A stretch of DNA of 64,000 nucleotides from Isoptericola cucumis (GTDB lineage: Bacteria > Actinomycetota > Actinomycetes > Actinomycetales > Cellulomonadaceae). Under the pieces are notes generated by a model. That model ran no database searches and was not told the DNA's origin. It saw nothing but the letters and a program-made list of their open reading frames with translations. A program made the translations under genes and the position numbers. The stretch is taken from contig NZ_BMDG01000008.1 in assembly GCF_014635665.1 (NCBI RefSeq), positions 62,001-126,000 of the forward strand. Direction: 5' to 3'. Positions 57,510-64,000 of this stretch are shown in pieces. Numbering within the stretch: the stretch's first letter is position 1; every line of letters starts with the position of its first letter.

Positions 57510-58511
57510 ATGGACGAGCTCATCAGAATCCTCACCCAGTCGCTGGCCGAGGCCATCGCACCCACCACGGCCGCGTTCGCCATCGCGGCGATCGGCCTGA
57601 ACCTGCACTTCGGGTACACCGGGCTGCTCAACATGGGCCAGGCAGGCTTCATGCTGCTCGGGGCCTACGGCTTCGGCATCTCGACGATCGCCGGAGCGCC
57701 GTTCTTCCTCGCCCTGCTGATCGCCCTCGGGGCGGGCCTGATCTTCGCCGTCGTCCTCGGCATCCCGACGCTGCAGCTCAGAGGCGACTACCTCGCGATC
57801 GTCACCATCTCCGCCGCGGAGATCATCAGATGGATCGGCAGGTCCACGTGGCTCCAGGAGTGGACGGGCGGTGCGTCGGGCCTGCAGGGGCGCAACTACA
57901 AGGGCACCTTCCAGGACCTGTCGCCGCTGCCCGACGGGCGCACCACGATCGGCCCGCTCGAGTACATCAACACCGGCTCCGACTCCTGGTGGACGCGCCT
58001 CTTCGCGTGGGGCGTGGTCGCCGTCGTGCTGCTGTTCGTCTGGCTCATCACCCGCAGCCCGTGGGGCCGCGTCCTCAAGGGCATCCGTGAGGACGAGGAC
58101 GCCGTGCGCGCGCTCGGCAAGAACGTGTACTCCTACAAGCTCCAGTCGCTGGTGCTCGGCGGGATGCTGGGCTCGCTCGGCGGTGTGCTCTACGTGCTAC
58201 CACTGACCATCGCCCCCGACGCCATGGGCCGCACGATGACGTTCTTCGCGTGGACGGTGCTGCTCCTGGGCGGGGCCGCCACCGTGTTCGGGCCCGTGCT
58301 CGGGTCGATGATCTTCTTCGGCGCGTACATGCTCATGCGCACCGGGATGCGCGCCCTGTCGGAGAACACCGGGGTCGGGAACATCATCAGCACCACCAAC
58401 GTGGAGCAGATCGGCGGCATGCTGGTAGGAGCCACGCTCATGCTGCTCGTGATCTTCAGGCCACAGGGCATCCTGGGCAACAAGAAGGAGCTGGCGTTCA
58501 ATGTCCGCTGA
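57510..58511 (+). CDS. livM: Branched-chain amino-acid ABC permease (LivM)
   Basis: A 333-residue membrane subunit: FAIAAIGLNLHFGYTGLLNMGQAGFMLLGAYG, IPTLQLRGDYLAIVTISAAEIIRWIG, RVLKGIREDEDAVRALGKNVYSYKLQSLVLGGM (EAA-like loop docking the ATPases) and GGAATVFGPVLGSMIFFG. It starts 13 bp after livH with AAGGGAG ahead, and its end overlaps the livG ATG by 11 bases. Confidence 0.93.
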   Translation: MDELIRILTQSLAEAIAPTTAAFAIAAIGLNLHFGYTGLLNMGQAGFMLLGAYGFGISTIAGAPFFLALLIALGAGLIFAVVLGIPTLQLRGDYLAIVTISAAEIIRWIGRSTWLQEWTGGASGLQGRNYKGTFQDLSPLPDGRTTIGPLEYINTGSDSWWTRLFAWGVVAVVLLFVWLITRSPWGRVLKGIREDEDAVRALGKNVYSYKLQSLVLGGMLGSLGGVLYVLPLTIAPDAMGRTMTFFAWTVLLLGGAATVFGPVLGSMIFFGAYMLMRTGMRALSENTGVGNIISTTNVEQIGGMLVGATLMLLVIFRPQGILGNKKELAFNVR

Positions 58512-59517
58512 CGAGACCACCCACGCCGCACCCGGCACGGGGCCCGGCGACGAGGCCGGGCGGGCACCCGCCTCCGTCGTCGACGCCGCGGCGGCAGCCG
58601 CCCAGGAACCGAGCTCCGCGACCGCGGTCGAGGCCCGCGGGGAGCTCGCCGAGATCGAGCCCGTCGTCGGCGTCTCCAAGCCGGACGCCATCCTCGTCGC
58701 GGACGACGTCGTGCGCCGCTTCGGCGGCATGACGGCGTGCGACGTCGACCACCTCGAGGTGCAGCGGGGCGCCATCACGGCGCTCATCGGCCCCAACGGC
58801 GCCGGCAAGACGACGTTCTTCAACCTGCTCACCGGCTTCGACACCCCGCAGAGCGGCACCTGGAGCTTCGAGGGCCGCTCGTTGCAGGGCAAGAGCGGCG
58901 CGCGCGTCGCCAAGGCGGGGATGGTGCGCACCTTCCAGCTCACCAAGGCCCTGTCACGGCTCACGGTGCTGCAGAACATGCTGCTGGCCGCGCCCGACAA
59001 CCCCGGCGAGCGGTTCTGGCTCTCCTGGCTGCCGTTCACCTGGCGGGCCCACGAGATGGCCGCCACCGAGAAGGCGATGGAGATCCTCGCGCGGTTCAAG
59101 CTCGCCGACAAGGCGCCCGACTACGCCGGGTCCCTGTCGGGCGGGCAGCGCAAGCTGCTCGAGATGGCCCGCGCGCTGATGACCGACCCGACGATGATCA
59201 TGCTCGACGAGCCCATGGCGGGCGTGAACCCCGTGCTCGTGCAGTCGCTGCTGGGTCACGTCCAGGCGCTGCGCGACGAGGGGATGACCGTCCTCTTCGT
59301 CGAGCACGACATGCACGCCGTGCGGCACATCTCCGACTGGGTGGTGGTCATGGCCGAGGGCCGGATCGTCGCCGAGGGGCCGCCCGCGTCGGTGATGCGG
59401 GACCAGGCCGTCGTCGACGCCTACCTGGGAGCCCACCACGACACCGACCTCGGGGACGACTCCCTGCTCGATCCCGAGATCCTGGCCCGGCTCGAGGCCG
59501 AGGAGGAGAAGCGATGA
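58501..59517 (+). CDS. livG: Branched-chain amino-acid ABC ATPase (LivG)
   Basis: A 338-residue ATPase. The first ~60 residues are an Ala/Glu/Pro-rich low-complexity extension not seen in typical LivG (about 255). The core has ALIGPNGAGKTTFFNLLTG (Walker A), LSGGQRKLLEMARALM (signature), IMLDEPMAGVNP (Walker B) and EHDM (switch His). ATG 58501 begins inside the livM stop region. With LivF it drives import. Confidence 0.93.
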   Translation: MSADETTHAAPGTGPGDEAGRAPASVVDAAAAAAQEPSSATAVEARGELAEIEPVVGVSKPDAILVADDVVRRFGGMTACDVDHLEVQRGAITALIGPNGAGKTTFFNLLTGFDTPQSGTWSFEGRSLQGKSGARVAKAGMVRTFQLTKALSRLTVLQNMLLAAPDNPGERFWLSWLPFTWRAHEMAATEKAMEILARFKLADKAPDYAGSLSGGQRKLLEMARALMTDPTMIMLDEPMAGVNPVLVQSLLGHVQALRDEGMTVLFVEHDMHAVRHISDWVVVMAEGRIVAEGPPASVMRDQAVVDAYLGAHHDTDLGDDSLLDPEILARLEAEEEKR

Positions 59518-60296
59518 GCGACACCGCGATCCTGCCCGGGGAGGCCGCCGCCGGCGCCCCCAAGGACCGGGAGCTGCTGCTGCGGGCCGACAACCTCGTG
59601 GCGGGCTACCTGCCGGGGGTCAACATCCTCGACGGCTGCTCGATCGAGGTCGCCAAGGGCGAGCTGGTCGGCATCATCGGCCCGAACGGCGCCGGCAAGT
59701 CCACGCTGCTCAAGGCGTTGTTCGGGCTGGTGAAGATCCACTCCGGGACCGTCACCCTCGGCGGCGACGACATCACGGGCATGAAGGCGAACGCCCTCGT
59801 GGCCCGCGGCGTCGGCTTCGTGCCCCAGAACAACAACGTGTTCCCCTCGCTCACGGTCGAGGAGAACATGCGCATGGGCGTGTACCTGCGCCCCCGCGTG
59901 TTCGACGAGCGCTGGGGGTTCATCGGGGAGCTGTTCCCCGTGCTGCACGAGCGGCGGTCGCAGCGGGCGGGCGCCATGTCCGGCGGCGAGCGGCAGATGG
60001 TCGCCATGGCGCGGGCTCTCATGATGAACCCGTCCGTGCTGCTGCTCGACGAGCCGTCCGCCGGCCTGTCCCCCGTCCGCCAGGACGAGACCTTCCTGCG
60101 CACCCGCATGATCAACAAGGCCGGCGTCTCGGTGGTCATGGTCGAGCAGAACGCCCGCCGGTGCCTGCAGATCTGCGACCGAGGCTACGTTCTCGACCAG
60201 GGCAAGGACGCGTACACCGGCACCGGGCGCGAGCTCCAGGCCGACCCGAAGGTGATCTCGCTCTACCTCGGCACCCTCGCGGAGGAGAACCCGTAG
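59514..60296 (+). CDS. livF: Branched-chain amino-acid ABC ATPase (LivF)
   Basis: A 260-residue ATPase with GIIGPNGAGKSTLLKALFG, MSGGERQMVAMARALM, LLLDEPSAGLSP and VVMVEQNARRCLQICDRGYVLDQG, the last being the LivF-type switch and end. ATG 59514 overlaps the livG stop (ATGA). It is the last gene of the operon, followed by a strong terminator; the binding protein is encoded separately at 61398-62681. Confidence 0.93.
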   Translation: MSDTAILPGEAAAGAPKDRELLLRADNLVAGYLPGVNILDGCSIEVAKGELVGIIGPNGAGKSTLLKALFGLVKIHSGTVTLGGDDITGMKANALVARGVGFVPQNNNVFPSLTVEENMRMGVYLRPRVFDERWGFIGELFPVLHERRSQRAGAMSGGERQMVAMARALMMNPSVLLLDEPSAGLSPVRQDETFLRTRMINKAGVSVVMVEQNARRCLQICDRGYVLDQGKDAYTGTGRELQADPKVISLYLGTLAEENP

Positions 60297-60307
60297 GCAC
60301 CCGACCG

Positions 60308-60340
60308 GCGGCGGGCGTCCCTCCGAGGGACGCCCGCCGC
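60308..60340. terminator. livF terminator hairpin
   Basis: The 15-bp arms 60308-60322 and 60326-60340 pair perfectly around a CCG loop. It lies 12 bp after the livF stop and just before the 3' end of the convergent VOC gene, so it can act both ways. Confidence 0.82.
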
Positions 60341-60362
60341 TGTCGTCGAGCCACGCAGCTGG

Positions 60363-60818
60363 TCAGGCGCCGCCCCAGCGCCGCAGGTCGTCGTCGGTGA
60401 TGTCCCGCACGGGGACCTCCTGCGTGATCCGCAGGTGGTTGCCGAACGGGTCCCGCAGCGCGCAGTCGATGCCGTAGGGCTGCTCGGTCGGCTTCTCGGT
60501 GAACTCCACCCCCTTGGCGGCCAGCGCGGCGTAGGTGGCACGGCAGTCGTCGGTGGTGAGGATGGCGGCGGTGCCGAGCGCGCCGCGGGTCACGAGCGAC
60601 CGCACCTGCGCGGCGGTCTCCTCGCTCATCGACGGCGGGCCGGGCACCTCGAGCAGGATGCGGCGCTCCGGCTGCCCCGGCACGGCCACGGTGAGCCAGC
60701 GCATGAACCCCATGTCGACGTCGGAGGTCACCTCCAGGCCGAGGGTGTCGACGTAGAAGGCGAGCGCCTCCTCCTGGTCGAGGACGTAGACGCTGTGGAT
60801 GGCGATTCCGGTGAACAT
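60363..60818 (-). CDS. VOC-family (glyoxalase-like) protein
   Basis: A 151-residue single VOC module: IAIHSVYVLDQEEALAFYVDTLGLEVTSD at the start, RILLEVPGPPS, GVEFTEKPTEQPYGIDCALRDPFGNHLRITQE at the end with the family's DPFGN motif and Glu metal ligand. The function (lyase, dioxygenase or resistance protein) is open. ATG 60816-60818; it follows the AraC-type gene by 10 bp and is likely controlled by it. Confidence 0.85.
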   Translation of the reverse strand: MFTGIAIHSVYVLDQEEALAFYVDTLGLEVTSDVDMGFMRWLTVAVPGQPERRILLEVPGPPSMSEETAAQVRSLVTRGALGTAAILTTDDCRATYAALAAKGVEFTEKPTEQPYGIDCALRDPFGNHLRITQEVPVRDITDDDLRRWGGA

Positions 60819-60828
60819 GCCGACAACG

Positions 60829-61251
60829 CTAGGGACGGGCCGCCGGCGACGCTTCTCCGAAACTGCTCGGTCGCGTCCAGGCCTTGGTGAAGCAGACCGG
60901 CGCGGGCACCGGGCGCGCGTCCTGCCGGTACCGGGTCGGGCTGCGCCCGACGACGGCCGTGAAGGTGCGGCTGAAGGTGCCGAGGCTGTCGTAGCCCACC
61001 GTCCGTGCGACGTCCGTGACGGGCTCCGACGTGTCCCGCAGCAGCGCGCAGGCACGCTCGATCCGGCGGCGCTGCAGGTAGCGGTACGGCGTCTCGCCGA
61101 ACACCGCGCGGAACCGGCGGGCGAAGTGGGCCGGCGACATGTACGCGACCGCGGCGAGCGACGGGACGTCCAGCGGCGCCGAGTACTCACGGTCGATGGC
61201 GTCGCGGGCGCGCAGGAGCCGGCGGTTCTCGTCCTCCGCCGGCGTGAACAT
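60829..61251 (-). CDS. Short AraC-type transcriptional regulator
   Basis: A 140-residue protein that is little more than the AraC DNA-binding domain: LDVPSLAAVAYMSPAHFARRFRAVFGETPYRYLQRRRIERA (first HTH and linker) and EPVTDVARTVGYDSLGTFSRTFTAVVGRSPTRYR (second HTH). No sensor domain is present. ATG 61249-61251 is preferred, since a longer frame would start inside the hairpin at 61318-61360. It precedes the VOC gene by 10 bp, a common AraC-plus-VOC pair. Confidence 0.85.
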   Translation of the reverse strand: MFTPAEDENRRLLRARDAIDREYSAPLDVPSLAAVAYMSPAHFARRFRAVFGETPYRYLQRRRIERACALLRDTSEPVTDVARTVGYDSLGTFSRTFTAVVGRSPTRYRQDARPVPAPVCFTKAWTRPSSFGEASPAARP

Positions 61252-61317
61252 CTCGCCAGTCAACACCACCGCCGTGGGCCCCGCGCCGCGTGCTCGCCGC
61301 GCGGAGGCGGCCCGCGT

Positions 61318-61360
61318 CACGACGGCCCGGGTGCTCGTGGGGAGCACCCGGGCCGTCGTG
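61318..61360. terminator. livK terminator hairpin
   Basis: The 19-bp arms 61318-61336 and 61342-61360 pair fully around a 5-nt loop. It lies 37 bp beyond the livK stop on the minus strand and separates livK from the AraC-type gene. Confidence 0.82.
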
Positions 61361-61397
61361 GTGTCGGCGACCGGTCAGCGACCGGCCTGACCGGGGG

Positions 61398-62681
61398 TCA
61401 CTCGATCTTGCCCTCGATCTGCCGCTCGTAGCTGTACGTGTTGTCCTTGCCGTAGGCGTAGATGCCGATGAACGCGGACGTCGGGTCGTTCTTGTCGTTG
61501 AGCGGCCCGATGCCGGACTTGCCGACGTAGTTGATGTCGTCGCCGGCCTCGAGGGCGGTCACGCCCTCCTCGAACGTGGTCACCTCCGTGCCGCCGTCCG
61601 CACCGGACACGGCCTTGATGTTCGCCGAGATGGTCTCGCCGTCCGTGGCGCCGCCCTTCACCGCGGCCAGCGCGGCGAGGACGGCCGCGTCGTACGACTC
61701 GGCCGAGTACGAGAAGTCGTTGAGCTCGCCGTCCTCGTTCTCGGTGTACCAGGCCTTGAGCTCCTCACGGAAGGAGTCGTCCGCCTGGGCGCCGGGCAGC
61801 GTGCCCTTGACCCCGGCAAGCGTGCCCGGGTCGAACTGGTCGCCGTAGTTGGACAGGTTCCCGTCGCAGAAGTACGTGGTCCCGTCGAAGTCCCACCCCT
61901 GCGACACGAGCTCGTTGACGATCGCGACCGTCTCCTCGAACGCGATGACCGAGATGGCGTCCGGCTTCTGCGCCAGCAGGTCGGTCACCTGGGCACCGAA
62001 GTTGGTCTCGCCGGGGGCGAACTCGTGCCCCTGACCGGTTCCGCCGTAGACGACCTCGCAGCCGCCGGCCTCGACCGCCTTCTGCACGTTGTCACGCAGG
62101 CCGGTGCCGTAGGCCTCGTTCTGCACGAGGAAGCCGACCTTGCAGTGCCCGTCGTCGAGGATGAGCGAGCCGTGCGCGGCGCCCTGCACCGTGTCCGGCG
62201 GTGCCGTGCGGGCGAAGAACTCGCCGTAGCCGGACAGGTCGGTCGCAGTGTTGGCCGGCGAGATCTGCATGACGCCGGCCTCGGCGAACGTGTCGACCAC
62301 GCCGAGGGACACGGCCGACGAGGCCGCACCGATCACGGCCGTCGCGCCCTTGTTGATGAGGTCGGTGGCGGTGCTGTTCGCCACCGACAGGTCGGTGCTG
62401 TCACCGGAGTCGCCCCACTCCACCTTCACGTCCTCGCCGAGGACGCCTCCGGCGGAGTTGATGTCGTCGATGGCGAGGCCGACACCGGCGATCTCGGGGG
62501 GGCCGAGGAAGGCGAGGGTGCCCGTCACCGGGAGGATCGTGCCGATCGTCAGGGGTTCTGCGGTCGTCTCGCCCTCGCCGTCGTCGCCGCCCCCGCCCTC
62601 GGAGGAGGCACAGGCCGTGAGGCCCAGGCTCAGGACCGCTGCCAGGGCGAGGCCCCGGGCGGCCGTGCTGCGTCGAATCAT
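61398..62681 (-). CDS. livK: Branched-chain amino-acid ABC binding lipoprotein
   Basis: A 427-residue exported lipoprotein: lipobox LTAC at residues 20-23, Gly/Asp/Glu-rich linker, then the type I periplasmic-binding fold of LivK/leucine-binding proteins: IGTILPVTGTLAFLGPPEIAGVGLAIDDIN, AVIGAASSAVSLGVVDTFAEAGVMQISPANTATDLS and VGFLVQNEAYGTGLRDNVQKA. It supplies substrate to LivHMGF, encoded on the other strand 1.1 kb away. ATG 62679-62681 has GGGGAA ahead. Its promoter shares motifs with that of livH. Confidence 0.9.
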   Translation of the reverse strand: MIRRSTAARGLALAAVLSLGLTACASSEGGGGDDGEGETTAEPLTIGTILPVTGTLAFLGPPEIAGVGLAIDDINSAGGVLGEDVKVEWGDSGDSTDLSVANSTATDLINKGATAVIGAASSAVSLGVVDTFAEAGVMQISPANTATDLSGYGEFFARTAPPDTVQGAAHGSLILDDGHCKVGFLVQNEAYGTGLRDNVQKAVEAGGCEVVYGGTGQGHEFAPGETNFGAQVTDLLAQKPDAISVIAFEETVAIVNELVSQGWDFDGTTYFCDGNLSNYGDQFDPGTLAGVKGTLPGAQADDSFREELKAWYTENEDGELNDFSYSAESYDAAVLAALAAVKGGATDGETISANIKAVSGADGGTEVTTFEEGVTALEAGDDINYVGKSGIGPLNDKNDPTSAFIGIYAYGKDNTYSYERQIEGKIE

Positions 62682-62723
62682 GCTGTTCCCCTTCACCAGG
62701 TGGGACTGCGCGGCTCAACGCCG

Positions 62724-62818
62724 CCTTTAGTGGCGCTGAACGTAGTGGGAATGTATGTCCGCCACGTGTCGCGTGGGTCACACTCCCGGGATCGTGACGA
62801 ACCTGTTACCTCCGTCAC
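62724..62818 (-). promoter_or_regulatory. livK promoter region sharing motifs with livH
   Basis: CCTTTAGTGGCGCTG (plus strand, 62724-62738) differs at one base from the copy at 55901-55915. TACATT (minus strand, 62755-62750) may be the -10. Upstream lie GTGAC/GTTAC boxes at 62794 and 62805 and GTGTC/GTCAC boxes at 62766 and 62777, both pairs 11 bp apart, as in the livH promoter. Confidence 0.45.
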
Positions 62819-62852
62819 ACCACGGCGCGCAGTCCCTCCCGGTGCGGGCCGG

Positions 62853-63707
62853 TCAGTCGCGGAACTGCGTGAAGGCAGCGGTCGCCGGGTCCGCCCCGGT
62901 GCGCCCGTCCACACCTGACTCGAGCGCGTCGATCTGCGCCATCTGCTCCTCGGAGAGCTCGAACGAGAAGAGGTCCATGTTGGTCGCCTGACGCTCGACC
63001 GACATCGACTTCGGGATGACGATCCGGTTCTGCTGCACGGCCCACCGCAGCACGACCTGCGCCGGCGTGACGCCGAGCTCGGTCGCCGCGGCCACGACGG
63101 CAGGCGCGTCGAGGTCGCCGCCGCGCCCCAGGGGCGAGTACGCCTCGACCGCGATCCCCAGCGCGCGGCACGTCTGCTGCACGTCGACCTGCTGGAAGGT
63201 GGGGTGCACCTCCATCTGGTTCACCGCGGGCACGACGTCGGTCTCCGCGACGAGGCGTTCCAGGTGGTCGGACAGGAAGTTGGAGACACCGATCGCCCGC
63301 ACCGCGCCGTCGGCGAGCAGCTTCTCGAACGCCCGCCAGGTCTCGACGTACAGGTCACGGCTCGGCACCGGCCAGTGGATCAGGTACAGGTCGACGACGT
63401 CGACGCCCAGCTCCCGCCGCGAGTCGTCGAAGGCGCGCAGGGTCTGCTCGTAGCCCTGGTCGCCGTTGCGGAGCTTGGTGGTCACGAAGACCTCGTCGCG
63501 CGACAGCCCCGAGGCGCGCAGCGCGGCGCCGACGCCCGCCTCGTTGTAGTACGCGGCAGCCGTGTCCACGTGCCGGTAGCCGAGCTCGAGGGCCTGCTCG
63601 ACGTTCTCCTGCGTGCCGCCGTCGGGCACCTGGAAGACGCCGAGGCCCACCTGCGGGATGTCGACGCCGTTGTTGAGGGTCAGGGACGGGGTGGTGACGC
63701 TGCTCAT
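62853..63707 (-). CDS. Aldo/keto reductase
   Basis: A 284-residue (alpha/beta)8 NADPH-dependent reductase. The catalytic tetrad is visible: Asp and Tyr in YRHVDTAAAYYNEAGVGAAL, Lys in VFVTTKL and His in LYLIHWP. GVSNFLSDHLERLV and VIPKSMSVERQATNMDLFSFEL give the cofactor-binding signatures of the 2,5-diketo-gluconate-reductase subgroup. It reduces aldehydes or ketones in the cytosol. ATG 63705-63707 with AAAGGTG just ahead. Monocistronic. Confidence 0.92.
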   Translation of the reverse strand: MSSVTTPSLTLNNGVDIPQVGLGVFQVPDGGTQENVEQALELGYRHVDTAAAYYNEAGVGAALRASGLSRDEVFVTTKLRNGDQGYEQTLRAFDDSRRELGVDVVDLYLIHWPVPSRDLYVETWRAFEKLLADGAVRAIGVSNFLSDHLERLVAETDVVPAVNQMEVHPTFQQVDVQQTCRALGIAVEAYSPLGRGGDLDAPAVVAAATELGVTPAQVVLRWAVQQNRIVIPKSMSVERQATNMDLFSFELSEEQMAQIDALESGVDGRTGADPATAAFTQFRD

Positions 63708-63752
63708 GGCACCTTTCTATCCCAGCGGCCCGCCGGGGTCGGGTCGGTCACA

Positions 63753-63781
63753 CCGACGCGTCCACGGTGTGGACGTGTCGG
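63753..63781. repeat. Hairpin in the final intergenic region
   Basis: The 13-bp arms 63753-63765 and 63769-63781 pair with one G.U around a GGT loop, 45 bp upstream of the aldo/keto reductase start. It may be a regulatory dyad. From 63708 to 63987 I see no gene. Confidence 0.5.
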
Positions 63782-63987
63782 CGAAGACCACTGGTGCACG
63801 ATCGCGCGCTCGCGTACCGTTGGGGCCGTTGCAGTGCCTCGCTCGATCCAGGACGTCCTTTCGTCCTGCGCTCCACGGCCACGTCGTTCAGGATTGACGT
63901 GAACGTCGGGCGGACCTTGGTTTCAAGAGTTGACGACGATTCACCGTGATGCGCGATCTCGACGGTCGAGGTCGTCGACACCTCTTG

Positions 63988-64000
63988 AAGGAGTTCTCAT
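63988..64000 (+). promoter_or_regulatory. Ribosome-binding site and first two bases of a likely start codon
   Basis: AAGGAG at 63988-63993, five bases, then AT at 63999-64000 where the window ends. A G next would make a well-placed ATG, so a plus-strand gene most likely starts here. TTGACG hexamers lie upstream near 63893 and 63929. The product cannot be known from this window. Confidence 0.5.

Overview
The window is very GC-rich (flanks look well above 70% G+C), densely packed, and has many GTG starts and four-base start/stop overlaps. With a cellulose-binding CBM2 protein, a fused OleBC, a dodecin, HspR- and PHO-type boxes and lipoprotein-dependent ABC importers, it looks like a chromosome segment of a high-GC actinobacterium, most likely Micrococcales in the Cellulomonas/Promicromonospora neighbourhood. 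That placement is inferred from gene content, not from a marker gene. I see no rRNA, tRNA, CRISPR array, integrase or transposase.

Layout. 1-8.9 kb: a partial FMN-binding protein, a SnoaL-like protein, a flavin monooxygenase, a minus-strand operon for a Ugp/carbohydrate ABC importer (two permeases, lipoprotein, glycerophosphodiesterase), an MpaB-type oxygenase, and a Tat-exported GH109-like Gfo/Idh/MocA protein. 8.9-18.4 kb: a lower-GC accessory island. It holds a minus-strand operon for a PD-(D/E)XK-like nuclease, a Vsr-type nuclease, a MORC/MutL-like GHKL ATPase and a Z1 helicase-like ATPase, with a divergent cytosine-5 DNA methyltransferase and an HNH endonuclease. A decapitated HNH/McrA-like gene sits at the left edge. 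This is a multi-gene restriction-modification type defence locus and the most interesting part of the window.

18.4-30.5 kb: a flavin monooxygenase, an orphan Cys-rich protein, a secreted CBM2 protein, a BCCT carrier, an Hsp20 behind an HspR-type box, a HepT/MntA toxin-antitoxin pair, an NDH-2-like flavoprotein, an AraC regulator divergent from a methyltransferase with a His-rich insert, and small oxygenase/VOC genes. 30.5-36.6 kb: a complete ribose operon rbsR-A-C-B-K-D with a long dyad operator. 36.7-42.6 kb: two secreted proteins, then a Gfo/Idh/MocA pair divergent from a LacI regulator with a palindromic operator between them. 42.6-47.3 kb: oleA-oleBC-oleD for long-chain olefin synthesis. 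47.5-51.8 kb: dodecin, a threonine-aldolase-like enzyme, an SRPBCC protein, a GH3 lipoprotein and a methyltransferase. 51.8-55.7 kb: a Pit phosphate transporter with a PHO-box-like promoter, and oligopeptidase B. 56-62.7 kb: a branched-chain amino-acid importer (livHMGF) whose binding protein gene lies 1.1 kb beyond livF on the other strand. The window ends with an aldo/keto reductase and the first two bases of a likely ATG.

Three regulatory links emerge from the sequence. PHO-like 11-bp GTTC repeats lie upstream of both pit and the Ugp-like/GDPD operon, which suggests joint phosphate control. Both liv promoters carry GTnnC boxes at 11-bp spacing and share a 15-bp motif. Several genes show a TAnnnT hexamer 6-7 nt before the start codon, the pattern expected of leaderless mRNAs.
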